From positions 1 to 6,413 of the forward strand of contig WLNG01000082.1 in the NCBI GenBank assembly GCA_009699915.1: 6,413 nt of DNA, given 5' to 3'. Position 1 is the stretch's first letter; each line of letters starts with the position of its first letter. The translations under genes and the position numbers were made by a program. Origin of the DNA: Actinomycetota bacterium. Lineage in GTDB: Bacteria; Actinomycetota; Thermoleophilia; Solirubrobacterales; Solirubrobacteraceae. The notes under the pieces were generated by a model that saw only the letters and a program-made list of their open reading frames with translations, was not told the DNA's origin and searched no databases. Of the stretch, positions 1 to 6,413 are shown piece by piece.

Positions 1-32
1 CGGACGCGCTGCCGTTTACGTACGGCGGCTGA
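1..32 (+). CDS. Possible 3' end of a convergent gene (last nine codons only)
   Basis: In the frame beginning at base 3 the plus strand reads DALPFTYGG and then a TGA stop at 30-32, which lies 7 bases from the stop of the permease on the other strand. A tail-to-tail arrangement with so short a gap is common in compact genomes. The peptide is too short to assign to any family, and the other plus-strand frames are also open here, so this is only a plausible reading. If it is not a gene end, bases 1-39 are simply the 3' flank of the permease. Confidence 0.25.
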   Translation, partial: DALPFTYGG

Positions 33-39
33 GCCGCGC

Positions 40-912
40 TCAGAGCTCTTCGGCGATTCGCGGGGCGGCGCGAGTGAAGACGACCGCGCCGAGCGCGAAG
101 ACCGCCGCCGTCACGCCCAGCGGGATCAGTACGCCGGCGCCGGTCGCGTAGATCTCGCTGAGCGAGCCGTACTGGGGGCTCACCACCGCGTGGCGAGCCT
201 GCTCGATCGCTGCGGCAAGCGGGCTGATCAGCATGATCCGCGCGACCGAGATTCCCGCCTTGTCGATCACCACCGACAGCGAATAGAGGATCGGAGTCCC
301 GTAGAACAGCGCCTGCATCGCGACGTCCCAGATCGGCTCGACGTCGCGGTAACGCACGAAGAGCGACGAGAGCAGCAGCGCAAGCCCCGTCACAAAGAGG
401 ATCAGCACGCCGAGGATCAGCGGCAGCTCAAGCCACGACCAGCGCGGTGTCCCGCCGCTGGCCAGCAGGAAGACGAGCACCGGGATCAGGTTCAGTCCGA
501 GGTTGAAGAGCGCTTGAAGCACGCACGCGAGCGGCACGGCGGCGCGCGGGAAGTCGACCTTTCGCACCAGGCTCTCGCGCAGCACGATCGAGCGCACCGA
601 CCCGCTCGTCGCGTCGGTGAAGAACTGGAAGAGCACGATGCCGAGCAGTAGCGCGACCCCGAAGTCCGGCTCTCCGCTGTTGACGTCGAGCACCACGGTG
701 AAGACCGTGTAGATGATCCCGAAGAGCAGCAGCGGCCGCATGATCTGCCACAGGTAGCCGAGCACCGAACCGAAGAAGCGCAGCTTGAAATCGGTGGTGG
801 CGATCGTCCAGACGAGCAGCACAAAGCGCTGCGGGTCGGTGCCGAGCGCCGTCGGCCCGCCGATCGGCCGGCCCATGTCCTGCGCCGCCTCGGGCACGGT
901 CGCGGCGCTCAT
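40..912 (-). CDS. ABC-2 type polysaccharide export permease (Wzm/TagG-like)
   Basis: This is the membrane subunit of an ABC exporter for polysaccharide, teichoic-acid-type or O-antigen-type glycans; it would form the channel that moves lipid-linked glycan across the cytoplasmic membrane. The protein has 290 residues, normal for the ABC-2 permease family. A hydrophilic N-terminus (1-27) precedes a family-typical segment, GYLWQIMRPLL (52-62), leading into the first membrane helix (about 55-76). Further hydrophobic stretches lie at about 84-100, 125-151, 162-183, 198-215 and 255-279, giving about six helices. Other family-like positions are LVRKVDFPR (115-123), RYRD (187-190) and the PL...R region (231-240). 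The start ATG (910-912) overlaps the ATPase stop as ATGA and is preceded by a strong Shine-Dalgarno sequence, which argues for translational coupling. The same frame stays open upstream to 1626, but that extension is antisense-like shadow inside the ATPase gene. The family call is firm; the exported glycan is unknown. Confidence 0.93.
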   Translation of the reverse strand: MSAATVPEAAQDMGRPIGGPTALGTDPQRFVLLVWTIATTDFKLRFFGSVLGYLWQIMRPLLLFGIIYTVFTVVLDVNSGEPDFGVALLLGIVLFQFFTDATSGSVRSIVLRESLVRKVDFPRAAVPLACVLQALFNLGLNLIPVLVFLLASGGTPRWSWLELPLILGVLILFVTGLALLLSSLFVRYRDVEPIWDVAMQALFYGTPILYSLSVVIDKAGISVARIMLISPLAAAIEQARHAVVSPQYGSLSEIYATGAGVLIPLGVTAAVFALGAVVFTRAAPRIAEEL

Positions 913-2198
913 CGGGCCGCCCCCTCTCCGGTCGGCTCGCTGGCCGGGAGACGCTCGAGTCGCGCATCGAAGGGGATGTCCACGAGCGCTCCGGCATGTT
1001 GATCCGCGCGCGTCACGACGACGCTGAACATCCGATCGCGCATCGCGACCACGATCCCGTTCTCGAGCGTCACCGACGGCGTCACCGAATACCGGTCCGG
1101 CCCGAGGACGTTGTCGAAGCCGGCCCGCCAGACGGCCTCCTCGCCGGCGTGGAAGGTTCCGGATGGCGCGGCGGCGCCCCAGCCGCTCGAGGCGGTGAAG
1201 AGCGGGATGCGTGCGCCGTTCTGCAGCTGCACCGTGAAGCGCGGTTCGCGGACCTCGGCGCTGAAGCGCACGCGCATCGTGAAGGCGGCCGGCTCGCCGT
1301 TCTTCAGCACCGCCGCGCGGTTGCCCTGCGCATCCTCCATCCACGCGTCCTCGATCACGGCGCGCCCGTCGCCGAAGAGGGTGTCCAACGCCTGGACGGG
1401 GGCGCTCGACGCGTGCTCGAGCGCCGTGGCTTCGGCGCGGGCCTCGGCGGAGAAGTTCAGGTCGAGATAGCGGTTGCCGATGCTCTCCGGGTCTCCGGTG
1501 GCGACGACCGTGCCGTGCTCCAGCAGCATCGCGCGGTCGCAGAACCGCTTCACCGCGTTCATGTCGTGCGTCACCAGCAGCACCGTCCGCCCCGCCGCCT
1601 TGATCGCTTCGAACTCGTCGAAGCACTTCTGCTGGAAGGCGGCGTCGCCGACGGCGAGCACCTCGTCGATGAGCAGGATGTCGGCGTCCACCTGGATCAT
1701 CACCGCGAAGGCGAGCCGCACGAGCATCCCCGACGAGTAGTTCTTGAGCTTGAGCTCGGTGAAGTCGCGCAGTTCGGCGAAGTCGATGATCGTGTCGAAA
1801 CGGCGGCGGGCCTCACGGCGCGAGAGGCCGAGCATCGCGGCGTTGATCGTGATGTTGTCGCGGGCGGCGAGGTCGAGGTTGAAGCCGACGCCGAGCTCGA
1901 TGAAGGTCGAGACGCGCCCGTCGACCCAGATGGCGCCGGCGTCGGTGCGGTAGATCCCAGCCAGGCACTTCAGCAGCGTCGACTTGCCGGAGCCGTTGCG
2001 ACCGACGATTCCGAAGAACTCGCCCTTGGGGACGGCCAGCGATACATCCTGCAGGGCCCGGAACTCGTGGTAGGCCGAGGAGCGCAGCGGGTGCAGGACG
2101 CGCTCCTTGAGCGTGTGAACCTGCTCCTGGGGGACGCGGAAGGTCTTCGAGACCTCCGCCGCGACCACGGCCGAACGTGCGCCGGCGGCGTCTGCCAT
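909..2198 (-). CDS. ABC transporter ATPase with C-terminal cargo-recognition-like domain (Wzt-like)
   Basis: This 429-residue protein is the ATP-hydrolysing subunit partnering the permease that follows it. Residues about 24-250 form the nucleotide-binding domain. It shows Walker A GRNGSGKST (66-74, K72), the ELGVGF segment (101-106) typical of polysaccharide-export ATPases, signature YSSGM (154-158), Walker B ending at D178-E179, D-loop D185 and switch histidine H211. All catalytic elements look intact. A linker (about 250-270) leads to a beta-rich domain (about 273-400). Its position and style (DAWMEDAQGN, then FTMRVRFSA, and a GPDRYSVTPSV segment) match the C-terminal domain of Wzt-type ATPases, which in studied systems binds the modified end of the glycan. 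TagH/KpsT-like relatives without this domain are shorter. The ATG at 2196-2198 is chosen because an in-frame TAG lies only nine bases upstream (2208-2210, minus strand). A GTG at codon 11 is the next alternative. The Shine-Dalgarno is weak (AGG about 8 bases upstream). The gene is transcribed divergently from the glycosyltransferases. Confidence 0.94.
   Translation of the reverse strand: MADAAGARSAVVAAEVSKTFRVPQEQVHTLKERVLHPLRSSAYHEFRALQDVSLAVPKGEFFGIVGRNGSGKSTLLKCLAGIYRTDAGAIWVDGRVSTFIELGVGFNLDLAARDNITINAAMLGLSRREARRRFDTIIDFAELRDFTELKLKNYSSGMLVRLAFAVMIQVDADILLIDEVLAVGDAAFQQKCFDEFEAIKAAGRTVLLVTHDMNAVKRFCDRAMLLEHGTVVATGDPESIGNRYLDLNFSAEARAEATALEHASSAPVQALDTLFGDGRAVIEDAWMEDAQGNRAAVLKNGEPAAFTMRVRFSAEVREPRFTVQLQNGARIPLFTASSGWGAAAPSGTFHAGEEAVWRAGFDNVLGPDRYSVTPSVTLENGIVVAMRDRMFSVVVTRADQHAGALVDIPFDARLERLPASEPTGEGAAR
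920..929 (-). promoter_or_regulatory. Ribosome binding site of the permease gene
   Basis: On the minus strand GGAGAGGGGG ends 7 bases before the ATG at 912. It lies inside the last codons of the ATPase gene. This supports the ATG at 912 as the permease start rather than any upstream start in the longer open frame, and fits coupled translation through the ATGA overlap. Confidence 0.7.
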
Positions 2199-2246
2199 GG
2201 CCGGAGCCTAGCTGCGCGGCCCGGGAGAACGTGGTTCGATGGCGTC
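2199..2246. promoter_or_regulatory. Divergent intergenic region between export and glycosyltransferase genes
   Basis: Only 48 bases separate the ATPase start (minus) from the glycosyltransferase start (plus). If both genes have their own promoters here, these must overlap each other or reach into the opposite coding sequence, so coordinate control is possible. No convincing -35/-10 pair is visible on either strand. A GGGAGA stretch at 2223-2228 lies 18 bases before the GTG start, farther than usual for a ribosome binding site. A short inverted repeat is present at 2227-2237. Confidence 0.4.
2227..2237. repeat. Short inverted repeat GAAC-GTG-GTTC
   Basis: A perfect 4-base inverted repeat with a 3-base centre sits in the middle of the divergent intergenic gap. 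It could be a half-site pair for a regulator of both operons, but an 11-base dyad this short can occur by chance in GC-rich DNA. Confidence 0.2.
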
Positions 2247-3437
2247 GTGGAGATCGTTCTCGCTACGCATCGGATGGACCGGCACGGTGGCACGGAGACG
2301 TACGTCACCACGGCGGCCGCCGCGCTCGAGGGTCTCGGCCATGCGGTGACGATCTTCGCGTCGGAGCAGGGGCCTGCCGCCGAGCTCGCCCGCAGCACCG
2401 GTCTGACCGTCGTGTCCGACCCTGAGCAGCTCCCCGAGGCGTGCGGCGGCGTGATCTCGAGCAGCGCCGACGTCGCGCTGGAGCTCGCCGCGCGCTACCC
2501 GCTGGCGCCGCGGCTGATGGTGCTCCATGCGACGACCTTCGTGCTGTTCGCGCCGTCGGCACTTCCCGGAGTCGTTCACGGGCTCGTCGTCCTGAACGAC
2601 CGCGTGGGACGCTGGGCCCGGAGCACCCAAGCCGCCGAGGGCGTCCCCGTGATCCGCCTGCGTCAGCCGATCGAAACGCGCGAGCGGTTCCGCCCGCGCG
2701 GCACCGTCGGTCCGCGCCTGCGGCGGATCGCCGCGGTCGGCAACTACCTCGATGGCGACCGGCTGGAGCTGCTGCGCGCCGCCGCCGACCGCGTCGGCGC
2801 CGAGGTCAGCCTGGTCGGCGCGATGGGCACCAGCACCGACACCCCGGAGGTCGAGATCTGCAAGGCCGATGCCGTCGTCGGGCTCGGCCGCTCGGCGATC
2901 GAGGGCATGGCTTGCGGCCGCCCGGTGTACGTCACCGACCGGGAGGGCTGCGACGGCTGGGTCACGCGCGAGCGCTATGCCCGCATCGAGGCCGAGGGCT
3001 TCGCGGGCCTCGCGTTCGCCGAACGGCCGTCGGTCGAGTCGCTGGCGCGCGACTTCGCCGCATTCGATCCGCAGCTCGGCATCGACGCCCGCGAGCTGGT
3101 GCAGGCGAACCACCGCGCCGACGTGCATGCGGCGCAGCTCGTCGCGGAGCTCGAGCGTGTCGCCGAGACAGGCGCCGCCGCATCGCCGGTCGATCGGGCG
3201 GTGCTGCTCGAGCAGGCGCGGCTGCACCGCGGGGAGTGGGTGGCGCGCGAGCGGCTGCTGGCGCTCGCGCATCGGCTCGACGGCGAGCTCCAGTATTCGC
3301 GGCGCCTGCAGGATGAGGTTGCGGACATCGATCAGCGCCTGCGTGCTACGACGCGCATCCTCGATACCCGTCCGCACCGCGCACTTGAGGCCGCGCTGCG
3401 TCCGCTGGGCCGCTGGCGCCACCGGGGGAGCGCTTGA
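2247..3437 (+). CDS. Atypical GT-B fold glycosyltransferase (GT4/GT1-like)
   Basis: This 396-residue protein is probably a cytoplasmic sugar transferase for surface glycan assembly. Residues 1-40 give the usual GT-B opening: a first beta strand (MEIVLATHR), then GGTETYV (14-20), a helix, and a second strand (HAVTIFAS, 32-39). The C-terminal half carries GRSAIEGMACGRPVYVTD (214-231), resembling the donor-nucleotide region of GT4 enzymes. E219 fits the second glutamate of the EX7E motif, but the first is replaced by V211, and no clear R/K pair of the phosphate site is seen around 145-170. The tail from about 315 to 396 is helical and charged, likely coiled coil. The start is taken as GTG 2247 because the next in-frame ATG (codon 10) would remove the first strand and no other start codon is available in frame nearby; the Shine-Dalgarno is poor. 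The gene overlaps the next by one base (TGATG). Donor and acceptor cannot be predicted, and it might be a non-catalytic GT-like protein. Confidence 0.85.
   Translation: MEIVLATHRMDRHGGTETYVTTAAAALEGLGHAVTIFASEQGPAAELARSTGLTVVSDPEQLPEACGGVISSSADVALELAARYPLAPRLMVLHATTFVLFAPSALPGVVHGLVVLNDRVGRWARSTQAAEGVPVIRLRQPIETRERFRPRGTVGPRLRRIAAVGNYLDGDRLELLRAAADRVGAEVSLVGAMGTSTDTPEVEICKADAVVGLGRSAIEGMACGRPVYVTDREGCDGWVTRERYARIEAEGFAGLAFAERPSVESLARDFAAFDPQLGIDARELVQANHRADVHAAQLVAELERVAETGAAASPVDRAVLLEQARLHRGEWVARERLLALAHRLDGELQYSRRLQDEVADIDQRLRATTRILDTRPHRALEAALRPLGRWRHRGSA
3424..3430 (+). promoter_or_regulatory. Ribosome binding site of the large glycosyltransferase
   Basis: GGGGGAG lies 6 bases before the ATG at 3437, within the last codons of the preceding gene. 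With the TGATG stop/start overlap it fixes the start and indicates that the two glycosyltransferases are translated from one message. Confidence 0.75.
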
Positions 3438-6413
3438 TGGACGTCTGCACGATCGTCACACGCAGCCACCTCGCCCATGCACGGGTGCTCGCGCGCTCCC
3501 ACGCGCGGCACCACCCGGGCGCCCGCTGCTTCGTGCTCGTCATCGACGACGACGGCACCGTAGATCCCGTCGCCGAGCCGTTCGAGCTCGTCACGGTCGC
3601 CGATCTGCAGCTCGGCGCGTTCGACGAGATGCGGGCGTCCTACGACGTCCTCGAGCTCGCGACGGCGCTCAAGCCCTCGCTGCTGCGCCACCTGCTCGCC
3701 ACGCGCGGGGATGGCGGCGGCATCGCGTATCTCGATGGGGACGTCATCATCCACGCGCCGCTCGCGCCGGTCGAACAGGCGCTGAACGGCCACCCCGTGG
3801 TCCTCACCCCGCACCTGCACGGGCCCCTGCCCCGCGACGGGCGCCGCCCGGCGGAGGTCGACATCCTCCTCGCCGGCTTCTTCAACCTGGGCTTCATCGC
3901 GGTGAAGCCGGACCCGCAGGCCGATGCGGTGCTCGACTGGTGGGCGGAGCGCCTGCTGACCGACTGCCGCAACGCCCCGGATGAGGGCTTCTTCGTCGAC
4001 CAGCGCTGGATGGACCTCGTGCCGGCGATCGTCACGGACCTCGCCGTCCTGGAGGATCCCGGCTGCAACCTCGCCTACTGGAACGTCCTCGGCCGCGACC
4101 TCTCCATCGACGCGCAGGGGCGCCACATGGTGGATGGCGTGCCGCTGCGGTTCCTCCACCTCAGCGGCTACGACCCGGGCCGGCCGCACGAGCTGAGCCG
4201 CTTCCAGGACCGCATCCGCCTCGACGACGAGCCGATTCTGCGCGAGCTCTGCGACGCCTGGGCCGCCGCGCTCGCCGTCGAGGGCTGGGAGCAGGCGCGC
4301 CTGACTCCCTACGGGCACGGCAGCCTGCCCTCAGGGATGCCGTTGACCCCGCTGCTGCGCGCCGCGTACCGCGATGGCCGCGCCGACGGGGCGCTGCCGG
4401 GATCGATCTTCACGCCGGCCGGTGAGGCCGAGTTCGTCGCCTGGCTCAACGAGCGCGCTCCCGGAGCACCGCGCGTCACGCGGCTGCTGCAGCGCATCTG
4501 GCTTGAGCGCGGCGATCTGCGCCACGCCTTTCCGGACCTCACCGACGAGGCGGGCGCGCGCGGCTTCCTGCGCTGGGTCGCGGCGTACGGTGCCGCCGAG
4601 CTGCCGATCCCGGATGTGCTCGTGCCGCCAGAGGCCGCAGCCCAGCGCCCCGCCGCGCGGCCGTCTGCGGAGATCGGCGGTGACGCCGTTCCCGGCGTGA
4701 ATGTCGCGGGCTACCTGCGCGGGGAGCTCGGGATCGGAGAGATCGCGCGCCGGATGGTCTCGGCCCTCGACGCCGTCGGCGTCCCCGTGGCTCCGGTGGA
4801 GCTGCACGCACCGAACAGCCGGCAGGGGCACCCGTTCGCCGCGCTGGACCCCGACGGGCCGCCGCTCCCGGTGAACCTCATCTGCGTCAATGCCGACGGA
4901 GTGCCGGACTTCGCGCGCAACGTCGGCGAGCGGTTCTTCGAGGATCGCCACAACGTCGGCCTCTGGTGGTGGGAGACCGACGCCTTCCCCGAGGAGTACG
5001 ACGGTGCATTCGCCTACGTCGATGAGATCTGGGCGGGCACGAGCTTCGTCGCTCAGACACTCGCCGCGGCGGCGCCGGTGCCGGTCGTCCACATCCCGAT
5101 GCCCGTGATCGTTCCCCCGGCGCAGGCGCTGGAGCCCGGGGAGCTCGAGTGGCCGGAGGGGTTCACCTTCCTCTGCGTCTACGACTACAACAGCGCAGCC
5201 CGGCGCAAGAACCCGGTGGGCGCGGTGCGCGCCTTCAGTGCCGCGTTCGGCGAGGGCGAGGGCCCGGTCCTCGTGATGAAGAGCATCAACGCGGAGCGCT
5301 TCCCGCGTGATCACGCCGAGGTGCTCGCAGCGGCGGACGGCCGATCGGACATCGTCTTCCTCGACGACTACCTCGAGGTCACCGACCGCGACCGCCTGAT
5401 GGCGAGTTGCGACTGCTACGTGTCCCTGCACCGCGCGGAGGGGCTCGGCCTGATGATCGCGGAGGCGATGTACCTCGGCAAGCCGGTGATCGCCACCGGC
5501 TACTCGGGGAACATGGATTACATGACGGCGGCGAACAGCCTCGCCGTCGACTTCACGCTGGTCCCGGTCGGCGAGGGCGCCCCGCCCTACCCACCGCAGG
5601 GGCGGTGGGCCGAGCCGGACGTCGCGCACGCGGCGCAGCTGATGCGCCGGGTCTTCGACGAGCCGCAGGCCGCACGCGAGATCGGCGCCCGGGCGGCCGC
5701 CGATCTGCGCGCTGGTCACTCGCTCCAGGTGACGGGCCGCGCCGCGGAGGCGCGCCTGCGCCGCATCGCCCGGCGCCTTGATGGCGGCGACAGGCCGCCG
5801 CTGCCGGAGTACCGGCGCGCTGTCCGACTTCTCGGGGCGGGCTCGTCGCCGCGCGCACCCGCCAGCGGCGGGCGGCCCGGCGCCGCGCTGCGACGGATCC
5901 TGCTGCGCGCGATCCGTCCCTACAGCTTCTGGCAGGACGAGATCAACCGCGCGCTCGACGACGATGCGCGCGCGGCCGAACGCCGGCTGAGTGCGAGGGT
6001 GAGCGCGCTGCACGCGCGCACCCTCGGGCAGCTGCGCGAGCAGGAGCGCGAGCTCGCCGAGCTGCGCGCGCAGCTCGCTGCGCGCCCCGCCGCGGCCTCT
6101 GCGCCGCCGGTGCCGCCGTCCGCTCTTGCCGGTGACCGGTCCCGGATCTGCGCCGTCACGGTGGCGCCGAAGGCGCGGCTCGCCGAGGTCCGCGTGCTCG
6201 CCGGCTCGCTCGCGCGCACGAACTCCGGGATCCCGCTGGTCTGGGTCCTCAGCGACGAGCCTGATGGGCTGCCGGATCCTGCCCGCGAGCCGTTCGAGCT
6301 GCTCGTCGCATCAGACCTCGGGGTCCCCGGGGTGCGCGAGCTCGCCTTCCAGCACGACCGTGAGGGCTTCGCCGCGGCGCTCGTCCCGTCGGCGATCGAG
6401 CACGTCCTCGGGC
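3437..6413 (+). CDS. Large multidomain glycosyltransferase, 3' end beyond the window
   Basis: The frame runs from ATG 3437 to the window end without a stop, giving 992 complete codons. Modules in order: (1) a GT-A-like domain, about 1-250, with the metal-binding-type motif YLDGDV (98-103; D100, D102), then AGFFNLGFIAV (146-156), FFVDQRWMD (185-193) and HLSGYDP (241-247); (2) a helical linker, about 285-395; (3) a GT4-type GT-B domain, about 418-780, opening NVAGYLRGELGIGE (422-435), with GLWWWETDAFP (508-518), IWAGTSFV (531-538), K591, K615 and a complete EX7E motif (E668, E676) followed by GKPVIATGYSGN; (4) a segment RPYSFWQDEINRAL and a charged coiled coil, about 826-884, and a Pro/Ala linker; (5) from 904, a second copy of the start of module 1. 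The protein could thus add two or three sugars, or the same type of linkage twice. It is presumably cytoplasmic: there is no signal peptide or membrane segment. Substrates are unknown. It is co-translated with the preceding glycosyltransferase. Confidence 0.9.
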   Translation, partial: MDVCTIVTRSHLAHARVLARSHARHHPGARCFVLVIDDDGTVDPVAEPFELVTVADLQLGAFDEMRASYDVLELATALKPSLLRHLLATRGDGGGIAYLDGDVIIHAPLAPVEQALNGHPVVLTPHLHGPLPRDGRRPAEVDILLAGFFNLGFIAVKPDPQADAVLDWWAERLLTDCRNAPDEGFFVDQRWMDLVPAIVTDLAVLEDPGCNLAYWNVLGRDLSIDAQGRHMVDGVPLRFLHLSGYDPGRPHELSRFQDRIRLDDEPILRELCDAWAAALAVEGWEQARLTPYGHGSLPSGMPLTPLLRAAYRDGRADGALPGSIFTPAGEAEFVAWLNERAPGAPRVTRLLQRIWLERGDLRHAFPDLTDEAGARGFLRWVAAYGAAELPIPDVLVPPEAAAQRPAARPSAEIGGDAVPGVNVAGYLRGELGIGEIARRMVSALDAVGVPVAPVELHAPNSRQGHPFAALDPDGPPLPVNLICVNADGVPDFARNVGERFFEDRHNVGLWWWETDAFPEEYDGAFAYVDEIWAGTSFVAQTLAAAAPVPVVHIPMPVIVPPAQALEPGELEWPEGFTFLCVYDYNSAARRKNPVGAVRAFSAAFGEGEGPVLVMKSINAERFPRDHAEVLAAADGRSDIVFLDDYLEVTDRDRLMASCDCYVSLHRAEGLGLMIAEAMYLGKPVIATGYSGNMDYMTAANSLAVDFTLVPVGEGAPPYPPQGRWAEPDVAHAAQLMRRVFDEPQAAREIGARAAADLRAGHSLQVTGRAAEARLRRIARRLDGGDRPPLPEYRRAVRLLGAGSSPRAPASGGRPGAALRRILLRAIRPYSFWQDEINRALDDDARAAERRLSARVSALHARTLGQLREQERELAELRAQLAARPAAASAPPVPPSALAGDRSRICAVTVAPKARLAEVRVLAGSLARTNSGIPLVWVLSDEPDGLPDPAREPFELLVASDLGVPGVRELAFQHDREGFAAALVPSAIEHVLG
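3443..3697 (+). repeat. Intragenic domain repeat, copy 1 (GT-A-like module start)
   Basis: Codons 3-87 of the large glycosyltransferase align with codons 904-991. Shared blocks include RVLA.S.AR (16-24), DP.(x)EPFEL (43-51), DL (56-57) and PS...H.L (80-87). Both copies carry the same 14 bases GAGCCGTTCGAGCT (here at 3575-3588). Confidence 0.75.
6146..6409 (+). repeat. Intragenic domain repeat, copy 2 (cut by window end)
   Basis: Codons 904-991 repeat the beginning of the protein, with roughly a third of about 85 aligned residues identical by hand count and small gaps near 908-912 and 940-946. The 14-base identity is at 6287-6300. The copy is incomplete because the window stops before its predicted DxD motif. 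Confidence 0.75.

Noticed and set aside
25..37. GCGGC-TGA-GCCGC hairpin just after the permease stop, as a terminator
   Set aside because: The stem is only 5 base pairs, with no T-tract on either side. This is not enough to call an intrinsic terminator in GC-rich DNA.
913..1626. Open minus-strand frame that would extend the permease to 528 residues
   Set aside because: The extension is Arg/Gly-rich low-information sequence in another frame of the ATPase gene. The ATG at 912 has a strong ribosome binding site and an ATGA overlap, and gives the normal family length.
996..2246. Plus-strand frame upstream of the GT-B gene that would make an 813-residue protein
   Set aside because: It is antisense to the well-supported ATPase and its composition (Arg, His, Val, Glu runs) is that of a GC-rich shadow frame. 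The GT-B fold begins at the GTG at 2247.
2208..3422. Minus-strand frame of 404 codons opposite the GT-B gene
   Set aside because: No motif is seen, the composition is shadow-like, and it would overlap both the real GT-B gene and the divergent gap.
3575..3588. 14-base direct repeat GAGCCGTTCGAGCT (also at 6287-6300) as a mobile-element or attachment site
   Set aside because: Both copies fall in the same codon frame at homologous positions of a duplicated protein domain (EPFEL), so protein-level duplication explains them.
4331..6013. Long minus-strand frame of 560 codons opposite the large glycosyltransferase
   Set aside because: The translation is low-complexity and shows no recognisable domain, while the plus strand encodes intact glycosyltransferase motifs throughout. 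It is a GC-driven shadow.

Overview
This is a very GC-rich window, with almost every third codon position G or C, a GTG start and tightly overlapping genes. It reads as part of a surface-polysaccharide locus. Composition and protein style (Ala/Arg/Glu-rich coiled-coil linkers in glycosyltransferases) suggest a high-GC actinobacterium, possibly of the Thermoleophilia/Solirubrobacterales type. That assignment is an inference; there is no rRNA or other phylogenetic marker here.

Layout: the left third is a minus-strand pair transcribed leftward. A Wzt-like ABC ATPase with an extra C-terminal domain (909-2198) is followed, with a 4-base ATGA overlap, by its ABC-2 permease (40-912). A 48-base gap (2199-2246) separates this pair from a divergent plus-strand pair. 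The first of these is an atypical GT-B glycosyltransferase of 396 residues (2247-3437). It overlaps by one base (TGATG) a very large modular glycosyltransferase (3437 to beyond 6413). The large gene stays open through the end of the window: 992 complete codons and no stop. Bases 1-32 may hold the last codons of a convergent plus-strand gene.

How they fit together: the plus-strand enzymes would build or decorate a lipid-linked glycan in the cytoplasm. The ABC transporter would export it. The ATPase's C-terminal domain is the kind that in Wzt proteins recognises the finished chain. The glycan and its acceptor cannot be deduced from this window.

The most notable feature is inside the large glycosyltransferase. 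Its N-terminal GT-A-like module (residues 3-87 and onward, DxD at 100-102) has a clear second copy starting at residue 904, after a GT-B domain and a coiled coil. The window ends just before the second copy's own DxD would be expected. Nothing suggests CRISPR arrays, insertion sequences, tRNAs or rRNAs.
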